The notes beneath the pieces were generated by a model, which was given only the letters and a program-made list of their open reading frames with translations, was not told the origin of the DNA and made no database searches. A program made the translations under genes and the position numbers. Shown here piece by piece: positions 43,884 through 52,212 of a DNA stretch of 64,000 nucleotides (positions within the stretch are counted from its first letter, which is position 1; each line of letters opens with the position of its first letter). The stretch is from Kocuria salsicia. GTDB taxonomy: Bacteria; Actinomycetota; Actinomycetes; Actinomycetales; Micrococcaceae. The stretch covers positions 62,001-126,000 of the forward strand of contig NZ_VELE01000004.1 of NCBI RefSeq assembly GCF_007681555.1, read 5' to 3'.

Positions 43884-44747
43884 TCACACGCTCACCGTCA
43901 GCCCCGCCCAGGAGATCGCCGCGCAGCACAGCCCGGCCAGGGCGTAGAGCGTGACGGGCACGATGACCGCGATCTCGCGTGCGGAACCGGCGTTTCCCAG
44001 CACCGCCAGGCGCACGAACGCGCTGCGGCGGTAGAACGTGATCGGCAGGGGCAGGGGGATCCGCAGGGGCCACAGCAGGTGGATGCCCTGCGTGGTGAGC
44101 AGGTCCCCGAGCAGGTGCACGGCGCACCCGAGCCCCACCGCGACCACGAACCAGCGCGGGTCCTCGGGCGGGTGCGTGGCCACGAACGCGCCCAGCAGGA
44201 TGCCCACCACCCAGTTGGCGTGGGCCAGCCGGTCCGGCACGAACGCCAGCACCTTCACGGCGCACGCGATCAGCAGCACGGACAGCACCGCTGCCAGTGG
44301 CCACACCTGCCCGGGCAGCGACGCGGCGGCGTCCGGGGCCGCACCCGCCTCGCCGCCGGTGCCGGGCCAGGAGAAGGAGTGCCAGCGCAGCGCGTCCCCC
44401 ACGGGGATGGACGCGCGCTGGGAGAGCACCGCGAGCAAAATCACGAACACCAGGCCCACGAGCGAGTGGGTGGCCCGTCGGTGACCCCCGGACAGCGTGC
44501 TCGTGGCCTTCGCGATCCACCCGGACAGCGGTGGCAGCGAGCGGGCCACGGTGCCGCCGGGGTGGTCGAGGTCCGGCAGCAGGGCCGCACCGGCGCAGAT
44601 CAGCGAGCCGGTGATCACCCCGGCGTTGCCCACGGGCATGAGGCCGAGGCCCACGGGGATGGAGACGTCTGCGAGCTGCACGGTGTAGGTGCCGGTGAGC
44701 GCCACCCACGCGGCGGCACCGCAGGCGGCGTGACTGGGACCCATCAT
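43884..44747 (-). CDS. Membrane-bound metal-dependent hydrolase (YdjM/DUF457-like)
   Basis: 287 residues from ATG 44747. The N-terminal MGPSHAACGAAAW, the LLPDLDHPGGTVAR loop and GGHRRATHSLVGL carry the His/Asp residues conserved in the YdjM/DUF457 membrane proteins. Six or more helices follow, with another His-rich site in GCAVHLLGDLLTTQGIHLLWP. The family is annotated as membrane-bound metal-dependent hydrolases but lacks an agreed substrate. It lies downstream of the YdcF gene on the same strand, separated by a hairpin. Confidence 0.75.
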   Translation of the reverse strand: MMGPSHAACGAAAWVALTGTYTVQLADVSIPVGLGLMPVGNAGVITGSLICAGAALLPDLDHPGGTVARSLPPLSGWIAKATSTLSGGHRRATHSLVGLVFVILLAVLSQRASIPVGDALRWHSFSWPGTGGEAGAAPDAAASLPGQVWPLAAVLSVLLIACAVKVLAFVPDRLAHANWVVGILLGAFVATHPPEDPRWFVVAVGLGCAVHLLGDLLTTQGIHLLWPLRIPLPLPITFYRRSAFVRLAVLGNAGSAREIAVIVPVTLYALAGLCCAAISWAGLTVSV

Positions 44748-44769
44748 GGGGCTGACCTGGGCATGGAGT

Positions 44770-44802
44770 GGTCCTCTCAAGACCTCGGGGAAGGAGAGGA
44801 CC
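44770..44802 (-). terminator. Hairpin between YdcF-like and YdjM-like genes
   Basis: Arms GGTCCTCTC (44770-44778) and GAGAGGACC (44794-44802) around a 15-base loop. Confidence 0.55.
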
Positions 44803-44845
44803 CCAGGCTAGGAAGGGGCTCAGACCCGCATAAGCGACCGCCGGC

Positions 44846-45484
44846 TCAGGAGGAGGACTTGGGGTTTCCGGGCAGCTGCTGGTCGCACCCGGGGGTGAGC
44901 CAGGCCTTCACGAACCCGGCGCTCTGGTGCACGTACTGCATGAGCAGGCTCGTGCCGGTCAGGTGGAAGTCCACGGAGGCCATCCGCAGCTCGCCGGTGT
45001 AGCAGCGGGAGAGGATCAACCGGGATCGGCTGACGTGCTGCGTGAACGTCACCGCGGTGACGGTGTCCCAGCCGCGCTCCTGCGCGAGGGAGCGCAGCTC
45101 GATGGCCTCGCCCTGGGTGGTGGAGGGGTCCGGCTTGAAGCAGATCACCTCCACACCGTCGTGCTCGTTGCAGAACGAGCGTGCCTCGTAGTAGGCCACG
45201 GTCTCGGGGGAGTCGTAGGCCTCCGCGTCCGGCACGGAGATCACCAGGGTCTTGGCGATGTGCTGGTTGTAGACGAGGTCCTGCGCATACTCCACCCGCG
45301 TGGGGTCCGGGGGACCGAGCACCAGCACGGCGTCCGAGGCGCCGGGGCGCTCCACGCGGGGGTCGTCCAGCACCGCGTGGCACACCGCGAGCCACAGCAC
45401 GATCAGCAGCACCACGGCGATCACCACCACCAGGGGCCACCGTCGTCTCGTCGCGGGGCCCTCTCCGGGCGCCGTTTCTGCCAA
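44846..45484 (-). CDS. YdcF/SanA-type (DUF218) membrane-anchored protein
   Basis: 212 residues from TTG 45484; AAGGAA lies 7 bases upstream and no ATG/GTG is better placed. A single N-terminal helix (RRWPLVVVIAVVLLIVLWLA) anchors the domain outside the membrane. The DUF218 signatures DAVLVLGPPDPTRVEYAQDL and STTQGEAIELRSLAQERGW are recognisable. The family is linked to envelope integrity (SanA, ElyC), mechanism unknown. Divergent from the thioesterase gene. Confidence 0.75.
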   Translation of the reverse strand: MAETAPGEGPATRRRWPLVVVIAVVLLIVLWLAVCHAVLDDPRVERPGASDAVLVLGPPDPTRVEYAQDLVYNQHIAKTLVISVPDAEAYDSPETVAYYEARSFCNEHDGVEVICFKPDPSTTQGEAIELRSLAQERGWDTVTAVTFTQHVSRSRLILSRCYTGELRMASVDFHLTGTSLLMQYVHQSAGFVKAWLTPGCDQQLPGNPKSSS

Positions 45485-45602
45485 GGTGTTCCTTCCGCGT
45501 GGGCTGTTCGGCGAATCTGCCGCCGATATCATCTCACCCAGTGGCAGCGCGGACACCGGTTCCGCGTGACGACCGGGCGAACGCCCAGCAAGGAGACAGC
45601 CC

Positions 45603-46079
45603 ATGCGTTCGAATGAGCACCTCGACCGCGCCGTGACCTGCCAGGTTCCCCTGCGCTGGGGAGACATGGACCCCTACGGCCACGTCAACAACGTGGAGGT
45701 CATCCGGGTGCTGGAGGAGGCGCGGATCGCGGCGTTCGGCGTTCCCGTGGGCACGGGCGAGCAGGTGCTGCCGGCCCGGATCCCGCTGTTCTCGGTCCTC
45801 CCGGAGGGCACCCAGGCCCTGATCGCGGAGCACCGGGTCAAGTACCTGCGCCCGCTGGAGTACCGCAACGTGCCCGTGGACGTGCGCGTGTGGGTGGTCT
45901 CGGCCAGGGCGGCCACACTTGTGCTGGGTTTCGAGATCCTCGACTCCGACGACGGCGCCCCGGTGGTCCGCGCCCAGACCCAGCTCGCGCTGTTTGTCCC
46001 GGCCACGCGCACCGTGCTGCGGATCACCCGCGAGCAGCGGGAACTCCTGGAGCCGTACACGGCGCCCTCGCCGTTCTGA
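45603..46079 (+). CDS. Acyl-CoA thioesterase, 4HBT hot-dog family
   Basis: 158 residues. ATG 45603 is preceded by AAGGAG. The hot-dog signature RWGDMDPYGHVNNVEVIRVLEEAR has the conserved Asp (DMDPYGHVNN) of 4-hydroxybenzoyl-CoA thioesterase-like enzymes. It hydrolyses an acyl-CoA whose identity cannot be told from sequence. Confidence 0.88.
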   Translation: MRSNEHLDRAVTCQVPLRWGDMDPYGHVNNVEVIRVLEEARIAAFGVPVGTGEQVLPARIPLFSVLPEGTQALIAEHRVKYLRPLEYRNVPVDVRVWVVSARAATLVLGFEILDSDDGAPVVRAQTQLALFVPATRTVLRITREQRELLEPYTAPSPF

Positions 46080-46222
46080 GGCCGGCGCGCCCGCGGGACA
46101 GCTGAGCCCCGGGCGGTGCCGGCTCGGCCTGCATGAGCGGGAGCGCCGGCCCTGGGCCCAGGGTAGCGGGGCAGGGCCGCGGAACGTCGCGGTGAAGACG
46201 GTGAAGAAGTGGTGCCGCGGGC

Positions 46223-46777
46223 TCAGGCGGCCGCTCGCACCGTCGACCTCGCCAGCCGCAGTTCCGCGCGGGTGCGCAGGATGTGGCCGCTCTCTGGCAG
46301 CACGCGCCACGTCCACCACATCAGTGCGCGGGAGACCAGGTCCGCGTGGCACGTGGCAGCGGTGACCGCTGCGGGTTCCTGGGGATCCTGGACCGCCAGG
46401 GCCAGGGGAGCGGCCTCGAGCGTCTCCCACAGCCGCCGCAGCTCCTTGCGCAGCCCACGGGGCGAGTGCTCGGTGACGATGCAGCCGGTCTCCACGCGCG
46501 AGGCGAAGGGTGTGGGGTGGGCCTCGTAGCGCAGAACCGGCAGGCCGGCAGCGGCGTCCTCGAAGACGTCCACGGTCTCGATCCACGTGTCCCCGTGGTG
46601 GCCGACCACGCACTGGTGGTGCCCGGGGCCAACCCGCAGCTCCACCTCGGTGTTCTTGTCCACGCGCAGGCTACGGCTGGCGGGTGCCTCGCGCGCCGGG
46701 AGGTCCGTGCGGTAGCCAAACTCCTCTGGGCGGCACACGACGTGCCCGGGCGTGCGGGCGAGCCAGAGATGCTCCAT
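46223..46777 (-). CDS. Unknown protein
   Basis: 184 residues from ATG 46777; an upstream start would add ~38 residues of atypical composition. No signal peptide or membrane helix. The sequence (MEHLWLARTPGHVVCRPEEF; VETGCIVTEHSPRGLRKELR) is not recognised. It is the last chromosomal gene before the transposon, whose left target repeat is ~195 bases upstream. Confidence 0.55.
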   Translation of the reverse strand: MEHLWLARTPGHVVCRPEEFGYRTDLPAREAPASRSLRVDKNTEVELRVGPGHHQCVVGHHGDTWIETVDVFEDAAAGLPVLRYEAHPTPFASRVETGCIVTEHSPRGLRKELRRLWETLEAAPLALAVQDPQEPAAVTAATCHADLVSRALMWWTWRVLPESGHILRTRAELRLARSTVRAAA

Positions 46778-46970
46778 GGTGGCACTGTCTTCCTGTTGGC
46801 ACCGCGGCAAGGCCCTGTGGCAACCCACCGCACTTGCTTTACACATGAAAGTATCCCCGGGCAGGGGGACAAGCAAGCACCGCCGGGTCACTGTTGGGTG
46901 ACGGTGGGACGCTCCCGTGGTCGGCGCCGCGGGGCCTCGGCGCGGGGACCTCGAGCCCTCTCGCCACGGT

Positions 46971-46978
46971 CCGCCGGG
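46971..46978. repeat. 8-bp target duplication, outer transposon, left
   Basis: CCGCCGGG directly abuts the TGTGAC tip at 46979 and recurs at 62960-62967 directly after the right tip. Confidence 0.85.
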
Positions 46979-47027
46979 TGTGACTTCGTCTGCTGAATGG
47001 CGGAGTTCTTCGGTCGCTTCGTGGCGG
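46979..47027 (+). repeat. Outer transposon left end
   Basis: 49-bp end with two TGGCGG-containing sites 24 bases apart; it finishes 3 bases before the tniB stop codon region. Confidence 0.85.
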
Positions 47028-47029
47028 GG

Positions 47030-47848
47030 TCAGGTGACACCGATGACCAGGGTGCTCTGTGCGGCTTCGATGACGTCGTTGGTGATGGTGTCGAGTTCGT
47101 TGATCTTCAGGACCCGCTGGATCTGGGGGAAGAGGCGTTCGAGGAGCCGGAAGTTGCCGCGGGTGATCCGTGCGATGGCTGCGATGGCTTGGGCGTCGGT
47201 GAAGTCGTCGGGGTCGAGGGTCTTGCCGAGGGATCGCCAGTGTCGCTCGAGGATGAACAGCAGTTCGTCTTGTCCCAGGGGCCGGTACTGGTGGGCGAAG
47301 CCGACTCGGCTGTAGAACTGGGGGTAGTGGCTGAACTGCTTCTCCAGGCCGGGCATGCCGATCAGGATCAGGGCGATGTCGTCGCGGTCGTAGCGATCGC
47401 GCAGCAGTTCCAGCGCGGCGGGGCGCAGACGTTCGGCCTCGTCGACGATGATCAGCTCTACGTAGTTCCTGCCGTCTCGCCATCCCCAGGCCTCGGGAGT
47501 GGCCGTGCCGGGAGGTACGAGGTGCTGCTCGATGCACATGTTGGTGCGGGTGATGGCTTGGGTCAGCTCGTCCTTCAGGGTCCGCGGGGTGGTCAGCACG
47601 CTGGGGGTGTAGAGCACGGTGCGGCTCCGGTTCAAGGCGGCGTAGATCTTGGCGTCGTTGTCGGAGCGCGGCCCCCAGTAGGTCAGCAGGTCATGAGCCT
47701 TCTCGTAGTGTGCGTAGCGGCGCGCGGAGAGCGTCTTTCCTACGCCGGCTGATCCGAAGCACAAACCGATGGTGTGCCCGCGGCGCACGGCGTCGGCGAA
47801 CTCGGTGAAGCGGCGGTGCTCCTTGGTGACGATGAAGCGCTGACTCAC
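47030..47848 (-). CDS. tniB: TniB-like transposition ATPase, outer element
   Basis: 272 residues from GTG 47848, which overlaps the tniA stop (GTGA); AAGGAGG is 9 bases upstream. AAA ATPase with Walker A FGSAGVGKTLSARRYA (residues ~31-46) and Walker B LIIVDEAERLRPAALELL, plus the sensor-like LILIGMPGLEKQF. In the Tn7/Tn5053/Mu group this ATPase binds target DNA and activates the transposase. Its 3' end reaches the left transposon end. Confidence 0.9.
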   Translation of the reverse strand: MSQRFIVTKEHRRFTEFADAVRRGHTIGLCFGSAGVGKTLSARRYAHYEKAHDLLTYWGPRSDNDAKIYAALNRSRTVLYTPSVLTTPRTLKDELTQAITRTNMCIEQHLVPPGTATPEAWGWRDGRNYVELIIVDEAERLRPAALELLRDRYDRDDIALILIGMPGLEKQFSHYPQFYSRVGFAHQYRPLGQDELLFILERHWRSLGKTLDPDDFTDAQAIAAIARITRGNFRLLERLFPQIQRVLKINELDTITNDVIEAAQSTLVIGVT

Positions 47849-49242
47849 CTGAGGTCCTCCTTGTAGATCTTCAACGCCGACCTCGGCGCCGGAGTCGGTG
47901 CTTCGGTGATCCGTGGTGTCTCGGTAGGTGCGGCCACGAGGGCGATGCGTTCGTTGATGCCGGCTCGCAGCGCTCGGCGGCGGGCGTTGCGCGCGGCCTG
48001 GATCTCCTTGAGGCTGACCTTCTGGTCGTGGTGCTCTTGGTTGACGGCCTTGCAGACGAATTCGTCGTGATCGAAGACGCGGATCTCGGTGATGTCGCGG
48101 GGGTCGTAGCGGATCACGACCGAACGTCCGACGTAGCCGGCCAGAGTCGGCGAGACGTAGCGCAGGCCCTGGAAGCGGATGCCATCGCGGCGCACGACGC
48201 GGGTCTTGGCGACGGTCAACAGCAATCCGTCGAGGTCTTCCAGGCTGTCGGGCATTCGGGGCAGCCAGCCATCGGCGATCCACGCGCTGCGCGGGGAGGT
48301 TCCGAGCTCGCTGTGCGTGCGGTCGTTGTAGGTGGCCAAGAACGCCTCCAGGGCTCTATCGAGGTCGGCCAGGGACAGTTTCGATGTCGGCCAGGGGTCC
48401 CCTTCGGTGATGTGTCCGGGCAGGGTGGCGAGTAGCTCGGTGTTGATGGTGCCGAAGAACCGCTCGATCTTGCCCCGTCCCTGGGGTCGGGCGACGGTGG
48501 AGTGGATCAGTCGGATATGGAGGTCGACGGCGGTGTGGGCGAGCTGGTCACTGGTGAAGTCGCTGCCGTGGTCGACGTAGAGCATGTCGGGCAGGCCGCA
48601 CATCGGCCAGGCCGGGTCGGTCTTGTGCCAGATCGCTTGGCGCAGCGCCAGGGCGGTGTTCATCGCTGACGGTGCGCCCAGGAAGACTGTGTAGCCGCAG
48701 ACCGCCCGGGAGCAGTCGTCCAGGATCGTTGTCAGCCATGGCCGTGCGGGCTTGCCGTCGGTGCCCACCACCAGGATGTCGAGCATGGTGTGATCGGATT
48801 GCCACATCGCGTTGGGCAGCTCTGCTTGCCGGCGCAGCACCAGCTCGTGCTTGTCGCGGTAGGACGCTGCGCCCTCTAGGGCGAGGGTGACCATGCCGGG
48901 ATCCAGGGTCCGCACGATGTCCCACACCACCGAGTAGGAGGGGACCGGCCACCTCCGGGCGGCGCAGATGCCGGTGACTTTGCGATGGATCGTGGCGATG
49001 GCCGGCCGCGGCTTGCTCAGTGCCAGGCCCTCGATCAAGTCGACGAGGTCGGATGGAAGGCGGCGGGTCCCGGCGTCCGCCCGTGAGGCTGTCTCCAGTC
49101 CGGCGTAGCCGTCAGCGCGGTAGCGGGCGTGCCAGCGCTCCAGGGTCCGCAGCCCAACTTCGGTCTCGCGAGCTAAGCGCGCAAGGGGCACCTGGTCCTC
49201 GACGTGGAGCCTGAGGATTCGCCACCGCGCTTGAGCGTCCAC
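47845..49242 (-). CDS. tniA: TniA-like DDE transposase, outer element
   Basis: 465 residues from GTG 49242, 7 bases after the resolvase stop. An N-terminal helix-turn-helix (LARLARETEVGLRTLERWHA) precedes the rve-type catalytic core: Asp150 in WQSDHTMLD, Asp224 in YVDHGSDFTS and Glu260 in QGRGKIERFFG, a DD(35)E spacing. A Mu-type C-terminal beta-barrel follows (RDGIRFQGLRYVSPTLAGYV). It closely resembles the second copy at 52213-53670 in domain order and motifs, though the sequences have clearly diverged. Confidence 0.92.
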   Translation of the reverse strand: MDAQARWRILRLHVEDQVPLARLARETEVGLRTLERWHARYRADGYAGLETASRADAGTRRLPSDLVDLIEGLALSKPRPAIATIHRKVTGICAARRWPVPSYSVVWDIVRTLDPGMVTLALEGAASYRDKHELVLRRQAELPNAMWQSDHTMLDILVVGTDGKPARPWLTTILDDCSRAVCGYTVFLGAPSAMNTALALRQAIWHKTDPAWPMCGLPDMLYVDHGSDFTSDQLAHTAVDLHIRLIHSTVARPQGRGKIERFFGTINTELLATLPGHITEGDPWPTSKLSLADLDRALEAFLATYNDRTHSELGTSPRSAWIADGWLPRMPDSLEDLDGLLLTVAKTRVVRRDGIRFQGLRYVSPTLAGYVGRSVVIRYDPRDITEIRVFDHDEFVCKAVNQEHHDQKVSLKEIQAARNARRRALRAGINERIALVAAPTETPRITEAPTPAPRSALKIYKEDLR

Positions 49243-49249
49243 GATGCAC

Positions 49250-49846
49250 CTACTGCACGACGTTCTCGCGCCCGCGCTCGGCGCGCTGAAGGGCGCGGTA
49301 GACCGTGGAGCGGCTCACGCTGAACAGCTCGGCCAGCTCGCCCACGGTGTGCTCGTCGGCGGCATGTAGCTGGACGAGGTGAGCCTCCTGCCGGGGGGTG
49401 AGTTTCGGTGACTTCCCGCGCAACCGGCCCTTGGCCTTGGCGACCTTCATCCCCTCGCGGGTGCGGGCACGGATGAGGTCGGCTTCGAACTCGGCGACCA
49501 TCGCCAGCACGTTGAACAACAGCTTCCCCATCGGGTCGGTCGGGTCATACACCGATCCGGCAATGCTCAGCTTCACTTCCCGCGCCGCGAGGTCGTCGGC
49601 GATCTGGTGGGCATCACGGACCGAACGCGCCAGCCGATCGAGCTTGGTGACCACGAACGTATCGCCGTCCTGACAGGCAGCCAGCGCCTGCCGCAGGCCC
49701 TCACGGTCGGCGTTGCGGCCCGTGAGCCCGTGATCGACGTAGATGCGCTTGGGATCGACGCCGAACGCCGCGAGTCCGTCACGCTGCGCGGTCAGGTCCT
49801 GCTCGTCGGTGGAGACTCGGGCATAGCCGACCTTCAACGGGGACAT
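49250..49846 (-). CDS. tniR: Serine resolvase/invertase, outer element
   Basis: 198 residues from ATG 49846 with GGGGAG upstream. The catalytic Ser is in GYARVSTDEQDL (about residue 11), and the conserved DRLARSVRDAHQI and GKLLFNVLAMVAEFEADLI follow. A C-terminal helix-turn-helix (TVGELAELFSVSRSTVYRAL) binds the res site. It should resolve cointegrates formed on transposition. Its upstream region contains short repeats (49874-49909) and is interrupted by the nested transposon. Confidence 0.93.
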   Translation of the reverse strand: MSPLKVGYARVSTDEQDLTAQRDGLAAFGVDPKRIYVDHGLTGRNADREGLRQALAACQDGDTFVVTKLDRLARSVRDAHQIADDLAAREVKLSIAGSVYDPTDPMGKLLFNVLAMVAEFEADLIRARTREGMKVAKAKGRLRGKSPKLTPRQEAHLVQLHAADEHTVGELAELFSVSRSTVYRALQRAERGRENVVQ

Positions 49847-49926
49847 GCTCCCCAGTGTGTCACATAGCCTCCCTTCACCGGACGGTTCACCGGACGGGTC
49901 TTACGGGACAGCCCGCTACGCGTGCC

Positions 49927-49935
49927 GTCGTTCCT
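49927..49935. repeat. 9-bp target duplication, nested transposon, left
   Basis: GTCGTTCCT abuts the TGTGG tip at 49936 and recurs at 59526-59534 right after the other tip. If one counts the extra T at the left tip, an 8-bp parse is also possible. Confidence 0.82.
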
Positions 49936-49984
49936 TGTGGCTGTTGGAGGTTAATGGCGGCCTTCTGACGGAAATAAATGGCGG
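49936..49984 (+). repeat. Nested transposon left end
   Basis: Starts TGTGGCTGTTGGAGGTTAAT, with TGGCGG sites at positions 20-25 and 44-49. Its closest relative is the internal end at 58250-58298, not the outer ends. Confidence 0.85.
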
Positions 49985-50158
49985 CTTCGGCACTACCGAG
50001 CCTCCACGAAACAGTCACGGGACAATGATCGAGGGCCCGTCCCGGCGCCGTCCCGAGAGTCTTCGGATGGCCTCGGTGACTTCCGGTGCTTGGCAATCGC
50101 TGTCCTCGGGCGCATCCTGAAGCCAGGTCGTCGAAGGATCTCTGGGAGGCGGATTCCC

Positions 50159-51313
50159 ATGACGAGCCCTCGCCACCGCAGCGTCTCGCACGCCCGTGAT
50201 CTGTGGGCCGATGCGTTGGGGCGGGCGACCATACGTGCGCTGCAGGGACTGGTGCTGCTGACTGCGACCGTCGTGGTGGTCTACGGGTTGATCCAGCTCA
50301 AGTTGGTCGTCATCCCACTGTTGATTGCCTTGATCCTCGCCGCGGCGCTGCACCCTGTTGTGGGGTTCCTGCGCCGGCGGGGCGTGCCCGGGGCGCTGGC
50401 CACCTGGATCACCTTCCTGGCCGCGATCGTGGTGCTGGGCGGAGTGGTCACCGGCATCGTCTTCGCCGTGCGCAGCGAATGGGACGAACTGGTGCTCTCC
50501 GCGGTGGGTGGGCTGGAACGGTTGCGTCAGTTCATCGTCGCGGGCCCGATCCCGATCGGCCAGAAGGCCCTGGACGAGGCCATCACCGCCGTCGTGGACT
50601 TCACGTCCAGCCCCCAGTTCGGCGCCGGGGCGCTGCTGGGCATCTTCGCGGCCACCCAGGTGATCACCGGAGCGGTGCTGGTGGCCGTCATCCTCTACTT
50701 CTTCCTCCAGGACGGGGCCAAGATCTGGGCGTTCTTCCTGTGCCGCTTCCACGGTGAGAACCTGGAGAAGCTACTGACCTCGGGTACCACGACCCTGCAC
50801 GTGCTGGGCGGCTATGTGCGCGGCACCGCCCTGGTGGCCCTGCTTGAGGCGGTAGTCATCGGAGTGACCCTCGTGGTGCTGCGGGTGCCGCTGGCGTTGC
50901 CCTTGGCCGTGCTGATCTTCTTGGGCGGATTCATCCCGATCGTCGGAGCGGCTCTGATCGGTGCCGTCGCGGTCCTGGTGGCCCTGGTCGCCAACGGCCC
51001 CGTGGTCGCACTGGTCGTCGTGGCGGTGGTGGTGGCCATCAACCAGCTCGACGGAAGGGTGCTCCAACCCATGGTGCTGGGTCGAGCACTGAGCCTGCAC
51101 CCACTGGTAGTGCTGCTCGCCCTGGCTGGCGGAGCGATTCTCTCCGGCGTCGTGGGCGCTGTGCTGGCCGTGCCGTTGACCGCCGTGGGGTGGGCCTTGA
51201 TCCAGATCTGGTTCCCGGCATCCAGAGCCCCGGACGCTCTATCCGGAAAAAATGCGCGCCCAGGTGCTGTGCTGCCGGATCCACCCAGCCCGGAGGCACC
51301 CACCACCACCTGA
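50159..51313 (+). CDS. AI-2E family (PerM/YdiK-type) membrane permease
   Basis: 384 residues. ATG 50159 follows GGGAGGCGG. About eight helices with the AI-2E-family layout: paired N-terminal helices, a central amphipathic region (FTSSPQFGAGALLGIFAATQ), and the conserved GGFIPIVGAALIG, INQLDGRVLQPMVLG and SLHPLVVLLAL segments. Family members have been linked to autoinducer export and Na+/H+ antiport; the substrate here is unknown. Its presence as cargo at the left end of a metal-resistance transposon is a curiosity. Confidence 0.88.
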   Translation: MTSPRHRSVSHARDLWADALGRATIRALQGLVLLTATVVVVYGLIQLKLVVIPLLIALILAAALHPVVGFLRRRGVPGALATWITFLAAIVVLGGVVTGIVFAVRSEWDELVLSAVGGLERLRQFIVAGPIPIGQKALDEAITAVVDFTSSPQFGAGALLGIFAATQVITGAVLVAVILYFFLQDGAKIWAFFLCRFHGENLEKLLTSGTTTLHVLGGYVRGTALVALLEAVVIGVTLVVLRVPLALPLAVLIFLGGFIPIVGAALIGAVAVLVALVANGPVVALVVVAVVVAINQLDGRVLQPMVLGRALSLHPLVVLLALAGGAILSGVVGAVLAVPLTAVGWALIQIWFPASRAPDALSGKNARPGAVLPDPPSPEAPTTT

Positions 51314-51566
51314 GCGCCATCAGCTCGGCTACGCACAACATGGCCGCCTCGGCGTCCCCATGAGGAGACAGACATCCACGGGTCCGGATCAAGGTGAGCA
51401 CTGGTTTGACCGGCCCCCGTTGGCCGTCCCACTTCCTAGGTACTGGGACACTCGGCGACGAGATCCCTCCTTGTGGACTATGGATAGCGATTGAAGTCCC
51501 AAAAGCTAGACCCATAATGTTGTCTCGTTTAAGCCGTACGGAGTCGACTTCCGGTACGCTGGCTGC
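51314..51566. other. Region upstream of the second resolvase (probable res site and promoter)
   Basis: 253 bases without a gene. GTACGGAGTCGACTTCCGGTAC (a partly symmetric element, 51536-51557) overlaps TACGCT at 51555-51560, which ends 6 bases before ATG 51567. Such symmetric DNA before a resolvase gene is the expected place for res and for autoregulation; not proven. Confidence 0.5.
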
Positions 51567-52199
51567 ATGGAATTGGGCTATGCGCGGGTCTCGACGGCCA
51601 AACAGGACCTCGATCGACAGATCGATGCCCTCCGGCAGGTCGGGATCGCGCCGGAGCGGATTTATGTGGACAAGAAGTCCGGGGCCACCACGGAGCGTCC
51701 CGGGCTGACCGCGGCCGTGGCCTACGCCCGGGAGGGCGACGTGATCGTGGTGCACACCCTGGACCGGCTCGGGCGCACCGTGCGCGACACCCTGAACCTG
51801 ATCCATGACCTCGCCGAGCGGGGAGTGGGGGTGCGCAACCTGGCGGATCCGATCAAGGTGGACTCCACCAACCCGAATGATCCGATGGCGCAGCTGGCGG
51901 TGGTGCTGCTGGCGTTGTTCGGGCAGATGGAACGCACGTACACGCTCGAGCGCGCTGCTCATGCCCGGTCGGTGGCCGCGGCGAAGGGCCGGCGGATCGG
52001 GCGGCCGTCGGTGGTGGACCCGGACAAGCTGGCCTACGCGGCGCATCTGCGCGAGAGCGGGCACACGATGGCGGAGATCGTGGCCAAGACCGGGATCACC
52101 CGCACCAGTCTCTACCGTCATCTCCCGCCGCGTCCGTCGGAGCCGGTGACGGCCGGGTCGGTCACCGCCGCCGAGCTCGAGCCCGGTCCGGCGGACTGA
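51567..52199 (+). CDS. tniR: Serine resolvase/invertase, nested element
   Basis: 210 residues. The catalytic Ser is in GYARVSTAKQDLDRQ, with LDRLGRTVRDTLNLI and MAQLAVVLLALFGQMERTYTL following. The C-terminal helix-turn-helix is GHTMAEIVAKTGITRTSLYRHL. It is of the same family as the outer resolvase but clearly diverged, so the two modules may use different res sites. ATG 51567 has no Shine-Dalgarno and a TACGCT 6 bases away, suggesting leaderless translation. Confidence 0.92.
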   Translation: MELGYARVSTAKQDLDRQIDALRQVGIAPERIYVDKKSGATTERPGLTAAVAYAREGDVIVVHTLDRLGRTVRDTLNLIHDLAERGVGVRNLADPIKVDSTNPNDPMAQLAVVLLALFGQMERTYTLERAAHARSVAAAKGRRIGRPSVVDPDKLAYAAHLRESGHTMAEIVAKTGITRTSLYRHLPPRPSEPVTAGSVTAAELEPGPAD

Positions 52200-52212
52200 C
52201 CCCCGTGGGGTG

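Larger units (their letters stand above)
49847..50158. other. Resolvase upstream region plus left end of nested transposon
   Basis: 312 bases without a gene. Two TTCACCGGAC copies (49874-49883, 49886-49895), a CTTACGGGAC (49900-49909), the 9-bp target repeat, then the nested transposon end at 49936-49984. The rest leads to the AI-2E permease start. Confidence 0.8.

Noticed and set aside
51471-51500. TGTGGACT at 51471 as a further transposon end
   Set aside because: No TGGCGG at positions 20-25 or 44-49 and no matching flank elsewhere.
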